From positions 9,164,001 to 9,228,000 of the forward strand of contig NZ_CP060828.1 in NCBI RefSeq assembly GCF_014489635.1: 64,000 bases of DNA, written 5' to 3'. Positions within the stretch are counted from its first letter, which is position 1. Each line of letters begins with the position of its first letter. The notes beneath the pieces were generated by a model. That model worked only from the letters and a program-made list of their open reading frames with translations. It made no database searches and was not told the DNA's origin. The stretch comes from Streptomyces roseirectus. Lineage in GTDB: Bacteria > Actinomycetota > Actinomycetes > Streptomycetales > Streptomycetaceae. The position numbers were made by a program, and so were the translations under genes. This document shows, in pieces, positions 45,109 to 54,691 of this stretch.

Positions 45109-45477
45109 ACCAGCCCCTTCGGACCGGCTCAGGTGTGCTGCCCGGACCGGTTCACCACCACCGAGCGGACGACGGCCTCGAAGTGGCTCCCCGCGAGCCG
45201 GGCGGAGGACTGAACGGCCGCTGCAGACAGGCTGATCGCCGATTCGGGAACATCAGGCGTTGGTAAGCCTTTCCGGCGTTCGGGCGACCTCGGCGGGGTG
45301 GGACGCCGCCGTTGTCGGAAAGGTGAGCAGCCGCGTGCCGTGCCGCCTCCACAGCACCACGCAGGTGGCGAACGAGGCAACGGCCGGCCCGTACATTCCG
45401 GCCCGGGCGAGCACCGCCAGCGCCCCTCCGTATCCGGACGCGGCCTGCCCCTCAACCTTTCGCCGTTCGGGTCTGTG
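45109..45477. other. Gap with a possible membrane-protein tail on the minus strand
   Basis: A minus-strand frame ending at 45253 reads YGGALAVLARAGMYGPAVAS then CVVLWRRHGTRLLTFPTTAA. One hydrophobic stretch and a basic tail look like the end of a small membrane protein. There is no clear start or known family. Nothing else was found here. Confidence 0.35.
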
Positions 45478-47049
45478 TCAATGGCTGCCGGAGAGTTCGC
45501 CGGTGAGCTTGCCGTGGAGGTCGGCGCTGGGGTCGTTCAGGCCGATGATCTCGACGGTCTTGCCGCGCTGCCTGTACTTGGTCTCGATGGCGTCGAGGGC
45601 GGCGACGGAGGAGGCGTCCCAGATGTGGGCGGCGGACAGGTCGACGATGACCTTGTCGGCGTCGGCGGCGTAGTCGAACTGGCCGACGAGGTCGTTGGAG
45701 GAGGCGAAGAACAGCTCGCCGGTCACGGTGTACAGGACGCTCGTGCCGCCAGGGGCGACGAGCCGGGTGACCTCGGCGAGATGGGCGACGCGCTTGGCGA
45801 AGATGACCATGGCGGTGACGGAGCCGACGACGACGCCGATGGCGAGGTTGTGGGTGGCGACGACCGCGGCGACGGTGAGGACCATGACGCCGATCTCACC
45901 GGCGGGCATCCGCCGAAGCGTCTTGGGCGCGATGGAGTGCCAGTCGAAGGTCGCGAACGACACCATGACCATGACGGCGACGAGGGCGGCCATGGGGATG
46001 TCGGAGACGACCGGGCCGAAGGCGATGCAGAGGACCATCAAAAGCGCGCCGGCGAGGAAGGTGGAGAGGCGGGTGCGGGCGCCGGAGACCTTCACGTTGA
46101 TCATGGTCTGGCCGATCATGGCGCAGCCGCCCATGCCGCCGAAGAAGCCGGTGACGATGTTGGCGATGCCCTGGCCGATGGACTCGCGGGTCTTGTTGGA
46201 GTGGGTGTCGGTGATGTCGTCGACGAGCTTGGCGGTCATCAGCGACTCCATGAGGCCGACCAGCGCCATCGCGAAGGCGTAGGGGGCGATCGTCGTCAGG
46301 GTGTCGAGGGTGAAGGGCACGTCCGGCAGGCCGGGCACCGGCAGGGAGGAGGGCAGTGCGCCCTTGTCGCCGACGGTGGGCACGGCGATCCCGGCGGCGA
46401 CGGTGATGGTGGTCAGGATGACGATGGAGACGAGCGGGGCGGGGATCACGGTGGTGATCTTCGGGAAGAACACCATCAGCGCCAGGCCGCCGATGATCAG
46501 CGGGTACACCGGCCACGGGACGTCGCGCATCTCGGGGACCTGGGCCATGAAGATCAGGATCGCGAGCGCGTTGACGAAGCCGACCATCACGCTGCGCGGG
46601 ATGAACCGCATCAGCTTCGCCACACCGGCCGCGCCCAGGATCACCTGGAAGACGCCGGCGAGGATGACGGCGGCGACCAGGTGGCCGAAGCCGTACTCCC
46701 GGTTGAGCGGCGCGATCACCAGGGCCACGGCGCCGGTCGCGGCGGAGATCATCGCCCGTCGGCCGCCGACGATCGAGATGACGACGGCCATGGTGAAGGA
46801 GGCGAACAGGCCGATCGCGGGGTCGACACCGGCGATGATCGAGAACGAGATCGCCTCGGGAATCAGCGCCAGGGCGACGACCAGGCCCGCGAGGATCTCG
46901 GTGCGCCAGACCTTCGGGTTGTTCAGCCAGTCCGGCTTCAGGCCGCGCAGCCGCGCGGAGGGAGTCACAGCAGCAGAAGACAAAGGAGACGCGTACCTGT
47001 CGTGCTCGGGCACCCCCCTACGGCGGGCCGGGGCGTGCGGGAAGGACAT
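45478..47049 (-). CDS. SulP-family anion transporter with STAS domain, 523 aa
   Basis: This is a full-length SulP transporter: a membrane domain with the family signature (GLVVALALIPEAISFSIIAG then DPAIGLFASFTMAVVISIVG, GGCAMIGQTMINVKVSGARTR) and a C-terminal STAS domain (VIVDLSAAHIWDASSVAALD). It may carry sulfate, bicarbonate or another anion. Start choice is uncertain: ATG 47049 has no good ribosome site, and in-frame GTGs at 47013 and 46968 are possible. A MerR regulator diverges from it, and the interval has a 24-bp perfect palindrome. There is no carbonic anhydrase neighbour. Confidence 0.9.
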   Translation of the reverse strand: MSFPHAPARRRGVPEHDRYASPLSSAAVTPSARLRGLKPDWLNNPKVWRTEILAGLVVALALIPEAISFSIIAGVDPAIGLFASFTMAVVISIVGGRRAMISAATGAVALVIAPLNREYGFGHLVAAVILAGVFQVILGAAGVAKLMRFIPRSVMVGFVNALAILIFMAQVPEMRDVPWPVYPLIIGGLALMVFFPKITTVIPAPLVSIVILTTITVAAGIAVPTVGDKGALPSSLPVPGLPDVPFTLDTLTTIAPYAFAMALVGLMESLMTAKLVDDITDTHSNKTRESIGQGIANIVTGFFGGMGGCAMIGQTMINVKVSGARTRLSTFLAGALLMVLCIAFGPVVSDIPMAALVAVMVMVSFATFDWHSIAPKTLRRMPAGEIGVMVLTVAAVVATHNLAIGVVVGSVTAMVIFAKRVAHLAEVTRLVAPGGTSVLYTVTGELFFASSNDLVGQFDYAADADKVIVDLSAAHIWDASSVAALDAIETKYRQRGKTVEIIGLNDPSADLHGKLTGELSGSH

Positions 47050-47308
47050 GCGGGGAACCGGGCCGGCACCCCACGGGCGGCGGGCGGCGGAGTGGGGCCG
47101 GAAGTCGTGGAAGACAGACGCGAGACGGTGGCGTCCGCAGGCGCCCTGCGGCTCACGCCGGAGGGCGAAGGATCACGGCGGGCAGGCGGCGGCGATCGGC
47201 GTCAAGGACTCGCGCACGCTCTCTCCTGCAAGGATCGGATCTTCGCCGGAGGCGCCATCGGCCCCGGAAACGGCAGCAGCGGGGCAGCCGGGCCACCCTC
47301 ACCTTTAA

Positions 47309-47332
47309 CCCTACCCTAACGTTAGGGTAGGG
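47309..47332. promoter_or_regulatory. 24-bp perfect palindrome, MerR operator
   Basis: The arms CCCTACCCTAAC (47309-47320) and GTTAGGGTAGGG (47321-47332) are exact inverted copies with no spacer. It lies between the SulP and MerR genes, overlapping a forward -35-like TTAACC (47305-47310). Its placement and symmetry make it the likely operator of the adjacent MerR protein. Confidence 0.8.
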
Positions 47333-47387
47333 ATCGGTGGGGTTCCCGGACGCACCCCGCCACGAGGAGAAAGGCCAGGAATCAGGC

Positions 47388-47801
47388 GTGGACGGCAAGC
47401 ACATGCAGATCGGCGAGGTCGCCGCGCGGACCGAGCTGTCTCTGCGCACCATCCGGCACTACGAGGAGACCGGCCTGGTCATCCCCTCCGCCCGCTCCCA
47501 GGGCGGCTTCCGTCTCTACACCGAGACCGACGTCGCCCGCCTCATGGTCATCCGCCGCATGAAACCGCTCGGCTTCACCCTGGACCAGATGCGCGACCTC
47601 CTGGACGCCACCGACCGCCTCGACGTCGGCGTCGAACTCGACGCCGACGAGCGCGATGCCCTGCTGGAGCGCGTACGGACCTACCAGCAGGCCGCCGCCG
47701 AGCAGGTGGAGAAGCTGCGCGTCCAGCTGTCCAGGGCTGAGGACTTCGCCGGCACCCTGGACGCTCGTCTGGAGCAGAACGCCGCGTCCGCCCGCGCATG
47801 A
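47388..47801 (+). CDS. MerR-family regulator, 137 aa
   Basis: GTG 47388 is chosen because AGGCCAGGA precedes it at 8 bases; ATG 47403 is an alternative. The N-terminal HTH is typical (MQIGEVAARTELSLRTIRHY, EETGLVIPSARSQGGFRLYT). A coiled-coil follows (ERVRTYQQAAAEQVEKLRVQ). There are no Cys residues, so metal sensing is unlikely. Together with the divergent SulP gene it probably responds to anion or nutrient status. Confidence 0.88.
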   Translation: MDGKHMQIGEVAARTELSLRTIRHYEETGLVIPSARSQGGFRLYTETDVARLMVIRRMKPLGFTLDQMRDLLDATDRLDVGVELDADERDALLERVRTYQQAAAEQVEKLRVQLSRAEDFAGTLDARLEQNAASARA

Positions 47802-47871
47802 CCAGGGCAAGGAAGCGGGGAGGCAGGCCAAGCACACCATGGTGCACGTTCCTTCGCCTGAGCCGACGAAA

Positions 47872-48141
47872 TCACAGCCGAGCCAGTAGGGCGCTCATCG
47901 GAGGGCCGACAGTTCGCTCTGTGCGTGTTCCCGGCGGTGCGGGATGTCTGGCCGGTGCCCCGGTAGCCGCCGTTTGCGATCACGGCGGTGTGCCGACCGA
48001 TCGCTCGGCTCCGGACAGTTCCCACGCCTTGCCGTCGTTGCGGTTGCCGTACAACGGCCGGCCGATCACGACGACGCGCCGGGTGTCGGCGTCGATGACG
48101 ACCTGGTGGCTGGTGGAGCAGCGGTAGTTCTCATAGCTCAT
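47872..48141 (-). pseudogene. IS5-type DDE transposase fragment (C-terminal half)
   Basis: Reading leftwards from 48141: NYRCSTSHQVVIDADTRRVV, GRPLYGNRNDGKAWELSGAE, then a frameshift to TAVIANGGYRGTG. This matches the middle of an IS5-type transposase (NYRYSTNHQVVIDAD, PGNRNDCKAWE, ADGGYxGTG). The N-terminal domain and the last third are missing. Confidence 0.7.
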
Positions 48142-48446
48142 CGGTGAGCCTGAGTGCGTGAGCGCAAGGGCTGCCGAGCGAGGTGGAAGCCTGCCCCCCT
48201 TCCGGGAAGGGGCCCGATGCCTCCGCGGGGCTCTGCCTCGGGGTGCCCAGTCAACACACCGCGTGCCCGCTCACGGACATGTTTCGAGTCCTTACGGAGG
48301 TGTGACGCGGCATCGAAGTCACTCCCGTCACGCCGATCCCGCCCATCACACTGGCCAGGGCCGGTCGTCGGCGCACCTGGGACCGGACGAGTCGTCACGG
48401 TTCAAGCCGGTCCCCTTCTTTCCCCTCGGAACCACGGAGAAGTCCC

Positions 48447-49895
48447 ATGCGACACAACACGCACAAACAATCGCGAAGGACGCGGCAGGCCATCGCAGCC
48501 ACGGCCGGTCTGGCGGTGGCGGCGGGCGGGCTGGTCGCGTTCAACGTGTACGCCTCCGCCCACGAGAGCGGCGCTGCCGCGACGAAGCCCGCCCAGGTCC
48601 TGGCCGCCGGAGCGGCCAGCACGATCAGCTGTCCGGACGTCGGGGCCAGGCTTACCTCGGTCCCCGACCAGGCCAGGGCGCAGGTGGACAGGGAACTCGC
48701 GCTGCTCGACCAGCAGGTGTCCGAGGCGTACCAGCGGCTGCGGAGTTCGGCCAGGGCGATCCAGCAGGACAGCGACTTCGCCGACAACGCGATCATGGGC
48801 CCGTTGAAGGACAAGCGGTTCGCGGCCATCGACCGGATCGCGATCGCCATCGGCAGGTCGGGCACCAGGCCCCAGGGGCTTGAGGCCCTGGCCGCCTGCA
48901 CGCTGCGGGTGGTCGGCAGCGGGCCCGGTCAGGGGCAGGGCAACGGTGCCGGACAGGGGGGTGACGCCGGGCAACGGGGCAACGGCCCGGTGGCGTCCGA
49001 CTTCGTGGACATCACCGCCGTCCGGCCGAACGTGCGGAATCCGCCTCGGCTGCGTGGTGCTTCCCGGGGTCTCTTCACGACCCGTTGCGGCGTCAACAAG
49101 AACAAGCTGTACAACTCCGACAACATCATCGTCGCTCCGGGTGTGGCCAACGGCGCGCACCACACACACGACTACGTCGGCAACCAGGACAACGACGCGT
49201 TCACCACCAATGAGGAGTTCGCCGCCGCCGCGACCAGCTGCCGCAACCAGGGCGACAAGTCCACGTACTACTGGCCGGTGCTGCGCCTGCAGGACGGCAC
49301 GCGGGAGTTCGACGCACAGCGGCTCGGCGGCGGTGCCGAGGGCAACACCGGACGGATCCTGACCGCCTCGGAGGTCACGCTGAACTTCGTCGGCAACCCG
49401 CGCGGCAAGGTCGTGGCGATGCCGAAGTTCCTGCGGATCATCACCGGTGACGCCAAGGCGTTCACCAACGGCACGGCCAACGCCAACGCCTCCTGGAGCT
49501 GCACGGGCTTCGAGAACCGCCAGCTGACGGACAAGTACCCGGTGTGCCCGCGCGGCAGCAGCCTGGTCCGCACGTCCAGGTTCCAGAGCTGCTGGGACGG
49601 ACGCAGCGTCGACAGCGCCAACCACCGCGCGCACGTCGCGTTCGCCGACCCCCGGACCGGTGCCTGCCCGGCCGGCTTCAAGGCCGTCCCGCAACTGGTC
49701 CAGCGCCTGGTCTACGACGTCGCCCCGCCGAGCCTCGGCGACAACGGGAAGTCCAGCCCCTTCTACGCGGTGGACGGATTCCCCGAGCAGATGCACAAGC
49801 CGATCACGGACCACGGTGACTTCATCAACGTCTTCGACGAGCGTCTGATGCGACGGATGGTGAAGTGCATCAACACCGGCCAGAAGTGCCAGTGA
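48447..49895 (+). CDS. Secreted DUF1996-domain protein, 482 aa
   Basis: The ATG is followed by a basic N-region and a hydrophobic core ([20 protein letters not shown]), so it is exported; a twin-Arg (SRRTRQA) hints at Tat or a long Sec signal. Residues 55-150 form a helical coiled-coil-like stretch, a Gly/Gln-rich linker ([20 protein letters not shown]) follows, then a DUF1996 domain with its hallmarks ([64 protein letters not shown]). Several Cys may pair outside the cell. DUF1996 proteins occur in fungi and actinobacteria; the function is unknown, with carbohydrate-related roles suspected. A hairpin follows the stop. Confidence 0.88.
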   Translation: MRHNTHKQSRRTRQAIAATAGLAVAAGGLVAFNVYASAHESGAAATKPAQVLAAGAASTISCPDVGARLTSVPDQARAQVDRELALLDQQVSEAYQRLRSSARAIQQDSDFADNAIMGPLKDKRFAAIDRIAIAIGRSGTRPQGLEALAACTLRVVGSGPGQGQGNGAGQGGDAGQRGNGPVASDFVDITAVRPNVRNPPRLRGASRGLFTTRCGVNKNKLYNSDNIIVAPGVANGAHHTHDYVGNQDNDAFTTNEEFAAAATSCRNQGDKSTYYWPVLRLQDGTREFDAQRLGGGAEGNTGRILTASEVTLNFVGNPRGKVVAMPKFLRIITGDAKAFTNGTANANASWSCTGFENRQLTDKYPVCPRGSSLVRTSRFQSCWDGRSVDSANHRAHVAFADPRTGACPAGFKAVPQLVQRLVYDVAPPSLGDNGKSSPFYAVDGFPEQMHKPITDHGDFINVFDERLMRRMVKCINTGQKCQ

Positions 49896-50139
49896 CACGC
49901 TGAGCCGGGCAGACACTGTGCTCCCGGCTGGGGCGGGGGCCGTTGGCCAGCTCGGCGAGCTGGCGGACCGGGGTGTTCCTGAAGGCGGTACGGATCTCGG
50001 CGATCACCGGGAAGATCTGGCCCTGGGGGACGCGCATGATGTCGGCGGACGTGTTGTCGAACTGCCGTCCGGACTCGGAGGGCGGCGTCGTCACGAACTG
50101 CTGCTGTGGGGCGGGCTGGTTGGGCAGGGGGATGTTCAT
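49870..50139 (-). CDS. Hypothetical protein, 89 aa
   Basis: ATG 50139 with AGAAAGG about 13 bases upstream gives [20 protein letters not shown] then [20 protein letters not shown] and [15 protein letters not shown]. Pro/Gln-rich start and amphipathic middle; no transmembrane segment and no known family. The final about 25 codons run across the hairpin and into the antisense of the DUF1996 gene, so the natural C-terminus may be lost. It could be a real small gene truncated by rearrangement. Confidence 0.4.
   Translation of the reverse strand: MNIPLPNQPAPQQQFVTTPPSESGRQFDNTSADIMRVPQGQIFPVIAEIRTAFRNTPVRQLAELANGPRPSREHSVCPAQRVTGTSGRC
49903..49929 (+). terminator. Hairpin after the DUF1996 gene
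   Basis: AGCCGGG (49903-49909) pairs with CCCGGCT (49923-49929) with a 13-base loop, 8 bases after the stop codon. There is no U-tract. Confidence 0.5.
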
Positions 50140-50310
50140 CTCGGGCGTCGAACCTTTCTTCGGGCGGGCCGCAAGGAGTGTTGGCGATGATCCGAAAAGT
50201 CGGGTCGGCCCAGCACTGCCGGATGGGTCGGCCCCGGTGAGCGAGACGGGAAGGTACACGCTCCTGGCCGCACGCCGCCGCGCCATCGTCACCCCGTGAA
50301 GGTCTCGCGC

Positions 50311-50545
50311 CTTGAGCCCGTTCCGGCAGGCCGCGCTGGTGCCGCGCCGGTTCCGCCACGGCACCTGCATCCACTGCCCGGCCCGCGACACGGGCATCGC
50401 GCAGGCCACGGCCCACCGCCTGCGCACCCGCACGCCCCACGTGATCCTGGACGGCACTCCGATCAACTGCGACCGGCTCCGCCGGCACCACTCCACGGGG
50501 CAACGACCGGTGGTACTCCGGCAAAGGCCACCGCTTCGCCACTAC
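50311..50545 (+). pseudogene. IS5-type transposase fragment (N-terminal half)
   Basis: The frame reads LSPFRQAALVPRRFRHGTCI, an HTH-like ARDTGIAQATAHRL, and the catalytic-start motif HVILDGTPINCDRL. A frameshift then leads to NDRWYSGKGHRFA. It stops where the vanX gene ends, so the transposon remnant directly borders the vancomycin-resistance locus. It belongs to a different IS5 subgroup from the relic at 47.9-48.1 kb. Confidence 0.65.
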
Positions 50546-51150
50546 GTGATGGGGAAATCGAAGTAGGTGTCCGGATAAGGTTCGCCGTTCAGTGTGTAGT
50601 GCCACCACTCGCACTCGTACGAGCTGAAACCGCAGCCTTCCATGAGGGAGCGCAGGTGTTCCCGGTTTCGCGCTTCGACTTGCCCGATCCCCGTTGTTCC
50701 ATGATGGGAGAGGGAATCCATCAGGTCGTGACCACCACCCATGGAGGCGAGTTCGCCGGTATCCAGGTGATACAGCGTCATGTCCACGGTGCTGCCCCGA
50801 CTGTGGCCCGACGTGGTGGCCACGTATCCCCTCTCGAACATGTCGGATCTGTCGATGTTCGGATAGTGCCGTGGCTTCGTTCGGCCGTCCTCCGGCTGTC
50901 GCGACCAGCGCACGAAGCAGTTCACGGCGCGTTGCGGGCGGTAGCCGTCCCAGAGCAGCAGACCGAAGCCGATGGACCGGGCCTTTTCCCGCGCCTTCTC
51001 CAGAGCCGCGCACAACGCCTTCGTGCCGACGATGCGATTCGCCAGGTAGCCGTCCACCGGCTTGCCGGTGAAATTGTCCCAGGTGGCGTACTTGGCGTCC
51101 CAGCTTATTCCGGGGACGAGCTCGTCCACGAAGGCGAAGTCCTCGTTCAT
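50542..51150 (-). CDS. vanX: D-Ala-D-Ala dipeptidase VanX
   Basis: ATG 51150 overlaps the vanA stop (ATGA). The zinc-peptidase motifs are intact: SGHSRGSTVDMTLYHLD (His and Asp ligands) and ECEWWHYTLNGEPYPDTYFD (catalytic Glu, third His). The length of 202 residues is normal. The enzyme removes D-Ala-D-Ala so that only D-Ala-D-Lac enters cell-wall precursors. It is the third gene of the vanHAX operon. The stop codon lies exactly at the edge of the IS5 relic. Confidence 0.95.
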   Translation of the reverse strand: MNEDFAFVDELVPGISWDAKYATWDNFTGKPVDGYLANRIVGTKALCAALEKAREKARSIGFGLLLWDGYRPQRAVNCFVRWSRQPEDGRTKPRHYPNIDRSDMFERGYVATTSGHSRGSTVDMTLYHLDTGELASMGGGHDLMDSLSHHGTTGIGQVEARNREHLRSLMEGCGFSSYECEWWHYTLNGEPYPDTYFDFPIT

Positions 51151-52187
51151 CGGAGCTTCCCCGTCAGTGCCAGCGACACCAGCCGGTCGATCACTTCGGC
51201 GAGCGGCAGATCCGCGGCCGCCATCATCCTCGGATAACGGCTGTACGAGGTCATACCGGGAAAAGTATTGACCTCGTTGAGGACCACTTCGCCGTCCTCC
51301 TTGAGGAACATGTCCACTCGCGCCAGTCCCCGGCATCCCAGCGCGCGGTAGACGGCCTTCGCCTTCTCCTGGACGAGCGCTCGCGACTCTTTTGGAATGT
51401 CGGCGGGAACGATGGCCACGGAGTTGTCGGATCCGGTCTCGGGCCGGTCCTCCTGGTGGATCCTGAAGAAGCCGTGGGAGAGTGCGATGCGGTCCACCTG
51501 TCCCGCGATCAGTTCCAGCTCGTTCCCGAGGATGGCGCATCCGATCTCACTGCCGGCGACGGCCTCTTCGATCAGCACCTTGGAGTCGTACTGCCGGGCG
51601 GTTTCCACCGCACCGAGCAGTTCTTCCTTCCGGGAAACCTTGCTGACGCCGAAGGACGACCCCGAACGGGCCGGCTTCACGAAGACGGGATAGGTGATCC
51701 GGTCGGGATCGATGTTCTTGTCCGCCGTGACGGTCCAGAAATTCGGCGTGGCGATTCCCGCGCTTTTGGCGACGAGGTAGGCGAGGGACTTGTCCATGCA
51801 CAGCGCGGAACTCTGGATGTCGCAGCCGACGTAGGGGATGCCGGAGAGCTCAAGGAGACCCTGTATCGCGCCGTCCTCGCCGAGCTTGCCGTGCAGCACC
51901 GGCAGCACGACATCCAGGGCGATCGTCTCGTACCGCCCCTGGTCCAGGACGAGCAGTCCGCGGACGCTCCGGTCCGGTGACAGCACGGCCGGGCGGCAGT
52001 CGCCCTTCTTCCAGTCCGCGTCAGGCCCGTCGCAGAGCCTCCAGTCACCGCCCTGCGTGATCCCGATGTAGAACGGCTCGTACTTCTCGACGTCGAGATT
52101 CCGCGCTACCTCGCGCGCGGACTTGACGGAGACAGGGTGCTCCTCGGAGCAGCCGCCGAAGATGATCCCGACCTTCAGCCTAGCCAT
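51147..52187 (-). CDS. vanA: D-Ala-D-Lac ligase VanA
   Basis: 346 residues, ATP-grasp ligase of the Ddl family. It has VGIIFGGCSEEHPVSVKSAR at the N-terminus, PVLHGKLGEDGAIQGLLELS, YVGCDIQSSALCMDKSLAYL, and the metal-binding end LARVDMFLKEDGEVVLNEVN. The omega-loop ALCMDKSLAYLVAKSAGIAT carries the K-S-L-x-Y pattern of D-lactate-type ligases rather than the Y-K of ordinary Ddl. It overlaps vanX by 4 and vanH by 8 bases. Confidence 0.95.
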   Translation of the reverse strand: MARLKVGIIFGGCSEEHPVSVKSAREVARNLDVEKYEPFYIGITQGGDWRLCDGPDADWKKGDCRPAVLSPDRSVRGLLVLDQGRYETIALDVVLPVLHGKLGEDGAIQGLLELSGIPYVGCDIQSSALCMDKSLAYLVAKSAGIATPNFWTVTADKNIDPDRITYPVFVKPARSGSSFGVSKVSRKEELLGAVETARQYDSKVLIEEAVAGSEIGCAILGNELELIAGQVDRIALSHGFFRIHQEDRPETGSDNSVAIVPADIPKESRALVQEKAKAVYRALGCRGLARVDMFLKEDGEVVLNEVNTFPGMTSYSRYPRMMAAADLPLAEVIDRLVSLALTGKLR

Positions 52188-53181
52188 GCTGATTCCTTCT
52201 TTCGAATGTCAGGCAGTTGGTGATGGAGTTTTCGACCGTGTCGCTCAGGGCGTGGTCCGTGTAATACGCGGTGTGCGGAGTGATGAGCACGTTCGGCATC
52301 TCCTGCAGTCGCAGCAACGCTTTGCTTTCGATGCGCCTGTTGCGGCAGTCGGCGTAGAAGATGCCTTCTTCTCCTTCGATCACATCCAGCGCCGCACCGC
52401 CCAATCGGCCGTTTTCCAGCGCCGAGACGAGGGCCCCGGTGTCGATGAGGGAACCGCGTCCGGTGTTGATGATGAAAGCGCCGAGTTTCATCTGCTCGAT
52501 CCGTCGACGGTCAAGGAGATGATGCGTATCCGTGGTGAGCGGCGCGTGGAGCGTCACGATGTCGCTCAGCCGCAGCAACTCATCGAGAGAAACGTAGTCG
52601 GCAGCCGTCTTGGGGCGACGGTCGCAGGCAAGTATGCGACCGCCGAAACCCCGCAGCCTTTCCACGACCGCCGTGCCGATGCGTCCTGTTCCGACGACCC
52701 CGATGGTCAGATCGCGCAGTTCTTTTCCGCGCACCTCGTTCAGCCGGTAGTCGTGGCGGTCCGAGCGGCGCACAGTGACTTTCACGTTCCGTACCGCCAT
52801 CAGCATCAGCATCAGTGTGTAGTCGGCCACACTGTCGGGTGAGTAAGCGACATTTTCGACGGATATTCCGACGCCGGCCGCGTATTCCACATCGATGTGG
52901 TTGCGGCCGATGCTCCGTGTGGAGATGTACGTGACGCCGGCTCGGCTGAGGGCGAGAAGCGCGGGATTGGTGATCCGGGTCTTATGACCTACGCTGATGC
53001 ACCGATTTCCGGAGGCCAGTCCGGTATTGGCTTCGGATACCGCCGAATCCGTGATGGTGACTTTTACGCCGAAGCGGGGTGCCATCTCCCGGAACAGAGT
53101 GGCCTCGTCCTGCCCGCATCCGTAGACAGTGATACCCGTTGCCGGGCCAGCCGCCTTTCGGGCTGGTTCGCTGTAGGTCAT
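52180..53181 (-). CDS. vanH: D-lactate dehydrogenase VanH, 333 aa
   Basis: ATG 53181 begins MTYSEPARKAAGPATGITVY. The D-hydroxyacid dehydrogenase fold is complete: NAD site TIGVVGTGRIGTAVVERLRG, catalytic Arg in INTGRGSLIDTGALVSALEN, Glu in VIEGEEG, His in ITPHTAYYTDHALSDT. It reduces pyruvate to D-lactate for VanA. No convincing ribosome site precedes the ATG; at the equivalent place before vanK there is GGAGG. A VanR-type box lies 35-64 bases upstream of the start. Confidence 0.94.
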   Translation of the reverse strand: MTYSEPARKAAGPATGITVYGCGQDEATLFREMAPRFGVKVTITDSAVSEANTGLASGNRCISVGHKTRITNPALLALSRAGVTYISTRSIGRNHIDVEYAAGVGISVENVAYSPDSVADYTLMLMLMAVRNVKVTVRRSDRHDYRLNEVRGKELRDLTIGVVGTGRIGTAVVERLRGFGGRILACDRRPKTAADYVSLDELLRLSDIVTLHAPLTTDTHHLLDRRRIEQMKLGAFIINTGRGSLIDTGALVSALENGRLGGAALDVIEGEEGIFYADCRNRRIESKALLRLQEMPNVLITPHTAYYTDHALSDTVENSITNCLTFERRNQHG

Positions 53182-53215
53182 GCCGACAGTCAAGGTGACG
53201 GGATGTCGCAGGAGC

Positions 53216-53245
53216 GTATGCGGTTTTCGATACGCCGACGATATG
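53216..53245. promoter_or_regulatory. VanR-type box 1 (vanH promoter / divergent leader promoter)
   Basis: The 30 bases here match 55870-55899 at 28 positions. They include TTTTCGATA and GCCGACGATATG. The box lies between vanH (minus) and a leaderless small frame plus murF (plus), so it can control both. That it binds VanR is inferred from its place before vanH, vanK and vanR. Confidence 0.75.
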
Positions 53246-53256
53246 CGACAGGCCGG

Positions 53257-53262
53257 TAGCGT
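53257..53262 (+). promoter_or_regulatory. Candidate -10 element, leaderless start
   Basis: TAGCGT begins 13 bases before an ATG (53270). TAGCCT before vanR (55910) has exactly the same 13-base distance to its ATG. Both transcripts are therefore expected to start at or next to the start codon. Confidence 0.6.
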
Positions 53263-53269
53263 CGAGCAC

Positions 53270-53344
53270 ATGGCTATGTCGATCGTCCATCAGATTCCGC
53301 TTTTCCCGCACCCGTTCTCCGAGACCCGCGAGGTCTCGGCATGA
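53270..53344 (+). CDS. 24-residue leader frame coupled to murF
   Basis: ATG 53270 opens a 24-codon frame ([20 protein letters not shown], then EVSA) whose stop overlaps the murF start as ATGA (53341-53344). There is no ribosome site; the ATG lies at the predicted transcription start. It has no recognised family and may be a translational coupling peptide, an attenuator leader or the stump of a deleted gene. murF itself has no clear ribosome site, which supports coupling. Confidence 0.5.
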   Translation: MAMSIVHQIPLFPHPFSETREVSA

Positions 53345-54684
53345 TCCCGCTCAGCCTCGGTGAGATCGCCGCGGTCGTCGACGGGACGATCTCGGGCGAC
53401 GGCTCCGTGACGGTGACCGCGCCGGCCGTGCTCGACGGACGGCAGGCCGGACAGGGCGGCCTCTTCGTCGCCTTCGCCGGCGAGCACGTCGACGGCCACG
53501 ACTACGCCGAGCAGGCAGGCCGGGCCGGCGCCGTGGCCGTGCTCGGCTCCCGGCCCACGCCGCTGCCCACCGTCGTCGTCGAGGACGCCCAGGCCGCACT
53601 TCAGGCGCTCGCCGCCCACGTCGTGGGCCGGCTGCGCGACAGGCTGACCGTGGTCGGGCTGACCGGTTCGCAGGGCAAGACCAGTACCAAGGACCTGCTG
53701 GCGGCCGTGTTGTCGAGCACAGGGCCGACGATCGCCACGGCCGGCTCGTTCAACAACGAGCTCGGTGTGCCGCTCACCATGCTGCGCGCCGACGAGGCCA
53801 CCCGGTTCCTCGTACTCGAGATGGGAGCCCGCCACGTCGGCGACATCGCCGAACTCACCGGCCTGGTCGCGCCCGACATCGCCGTCGTCCTCAACGTCGG
53901 CCAGGCTCACCTCGGCGAGTTCGGCTCACGAGCGGCCATCGCCGAGACCAAGGGCGAACTGGTGCGGGGGCTGGCGCCCGGCGGCACCGCCGTACTCAAC
54001 GCCGACGATCCCCGGGTGGTCGCGATGCGCTCGCTCACCGACGGTCCGGTGGTGACCTTCGGCCGGGCGTTCCACGCCGACGTGCGGGTGCACGGCCTGA
54101 CTCTGGACCGGCTCGGCCGGCCGTCCTTCACACTGCGGACCGCCGACGCCTCGGCTCCCGTCGCACTGCCGCACGTGGGCGCCCACCAGGCGCTCAACGC
54201 GTCGGCCGCCGCGGCCGCGGGGCTGGCGGCCGGCGTACCCCTCGACACGGCCGCGGCGACGCAGGCCACCGCCTCGCTGTCGAGGTGGCGCATGGAGCCG
54301 CGCCACCTCGCCGGCGGCGCGACGCTGCTCAACGACTCCTACAACGCCAACCCCGACTCGACCCGCGCCGCCCTGGACGCGCTGGCCGCGATCGAGGGCG
54401 GGCGCCGCATCGCCGTCCTCGGCGAGATGCTCGAGCTCGGCGACGACAGCGAGGCCGAGCACCGCGCCGTCGGGGAGTACGCCGCCTCCCGGGCCGACGT
54501 GGTGGTCACGGTCGGCGAGGCCGCCCGGTCGGTCGCCGACGGTGCGGGGGAGCAGGCGGTGGTGGTGACCGGCAACGACGCGGCCGTCGACTGGCTGCGC
54601 GATCACCTGGCGGCCGGCGATGTGGTGCTCGTCAAGGCATCCCGCGGGGCGCGCCTCGACGAAGTGGCCGCCGCGCTCGCGTAG
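53341..54684 (+). CDS. murF: UDP-MurNAc-tripeptide:D-Ala-D-X ligase, MurF paralogue, 447 aa
   Basis: All Mur-ligase motifs are present: ATP loop [51 protein letters not shown], and C-terminal [20 protein letters not shown]. It joins the dipeptide or depsipeptide to the muramyl tripeptide in the cytosol. A copy inside a van locus is probably specialised for D-Ala-D-Lac, as in some glycopeptide-producer clusters, while the housekeeping murF lies elsewhere; this is inference from location. Confidence 0.9.
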   Translation: MIPLSLGEIAAVVDGTISGDGSVTVTAPAVLDGRQAGQGGLFVAFAGEHVDGHDYAEQAGRAGAVAVLGSRPTPLPTVVVEDAQAALQALAAHVVGRLRDRLTVVGLTGSQGKTSTKDLLAAVLSSTGPTIATAGSFNNELGVPLTMLRADEATRFLVLEMGARHVGDIAELTGLVAPDIAVVLNVGQAHLGEFGSRAAIAETKGELVRGLAPGGTAVLNADDPRVVAMRSLTDGPVVTFGRAFHADVRVHGLTLDRLGRPSFTLRTADASAPVALPHVGAHQALNASAAAAAGLAAGVPLDTAAATQATASLSRWRMEPRHLAGGATLLNDSYNANPDSTRAALDALAAIEGGRRIAVLGEMLELGDDSEAEHRAVGEYAASRADVVVTVGEAARSVADGAGEQAVVVTGNDAAVDWLRDHLAAGDVVLVKASRGARLDEVAAALA

Positions 54685-54691
54685 TTCGGGT

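Noticed and set aside
47872..50545. The two IS5-like half transposases (C-half on minus at 48 kb, N-half on plus at 50.4 kb, both meeting ACTAC) looked like one element split by an inversion of the DUF1996 segment.
   Set aside because: The sequence expected before NYRxSTxHQVV in that subgroup is not WYSGKGHRF; the halves belong to different IS5 subgroups and their frames do not join. Two separate relics are the simpler reading.
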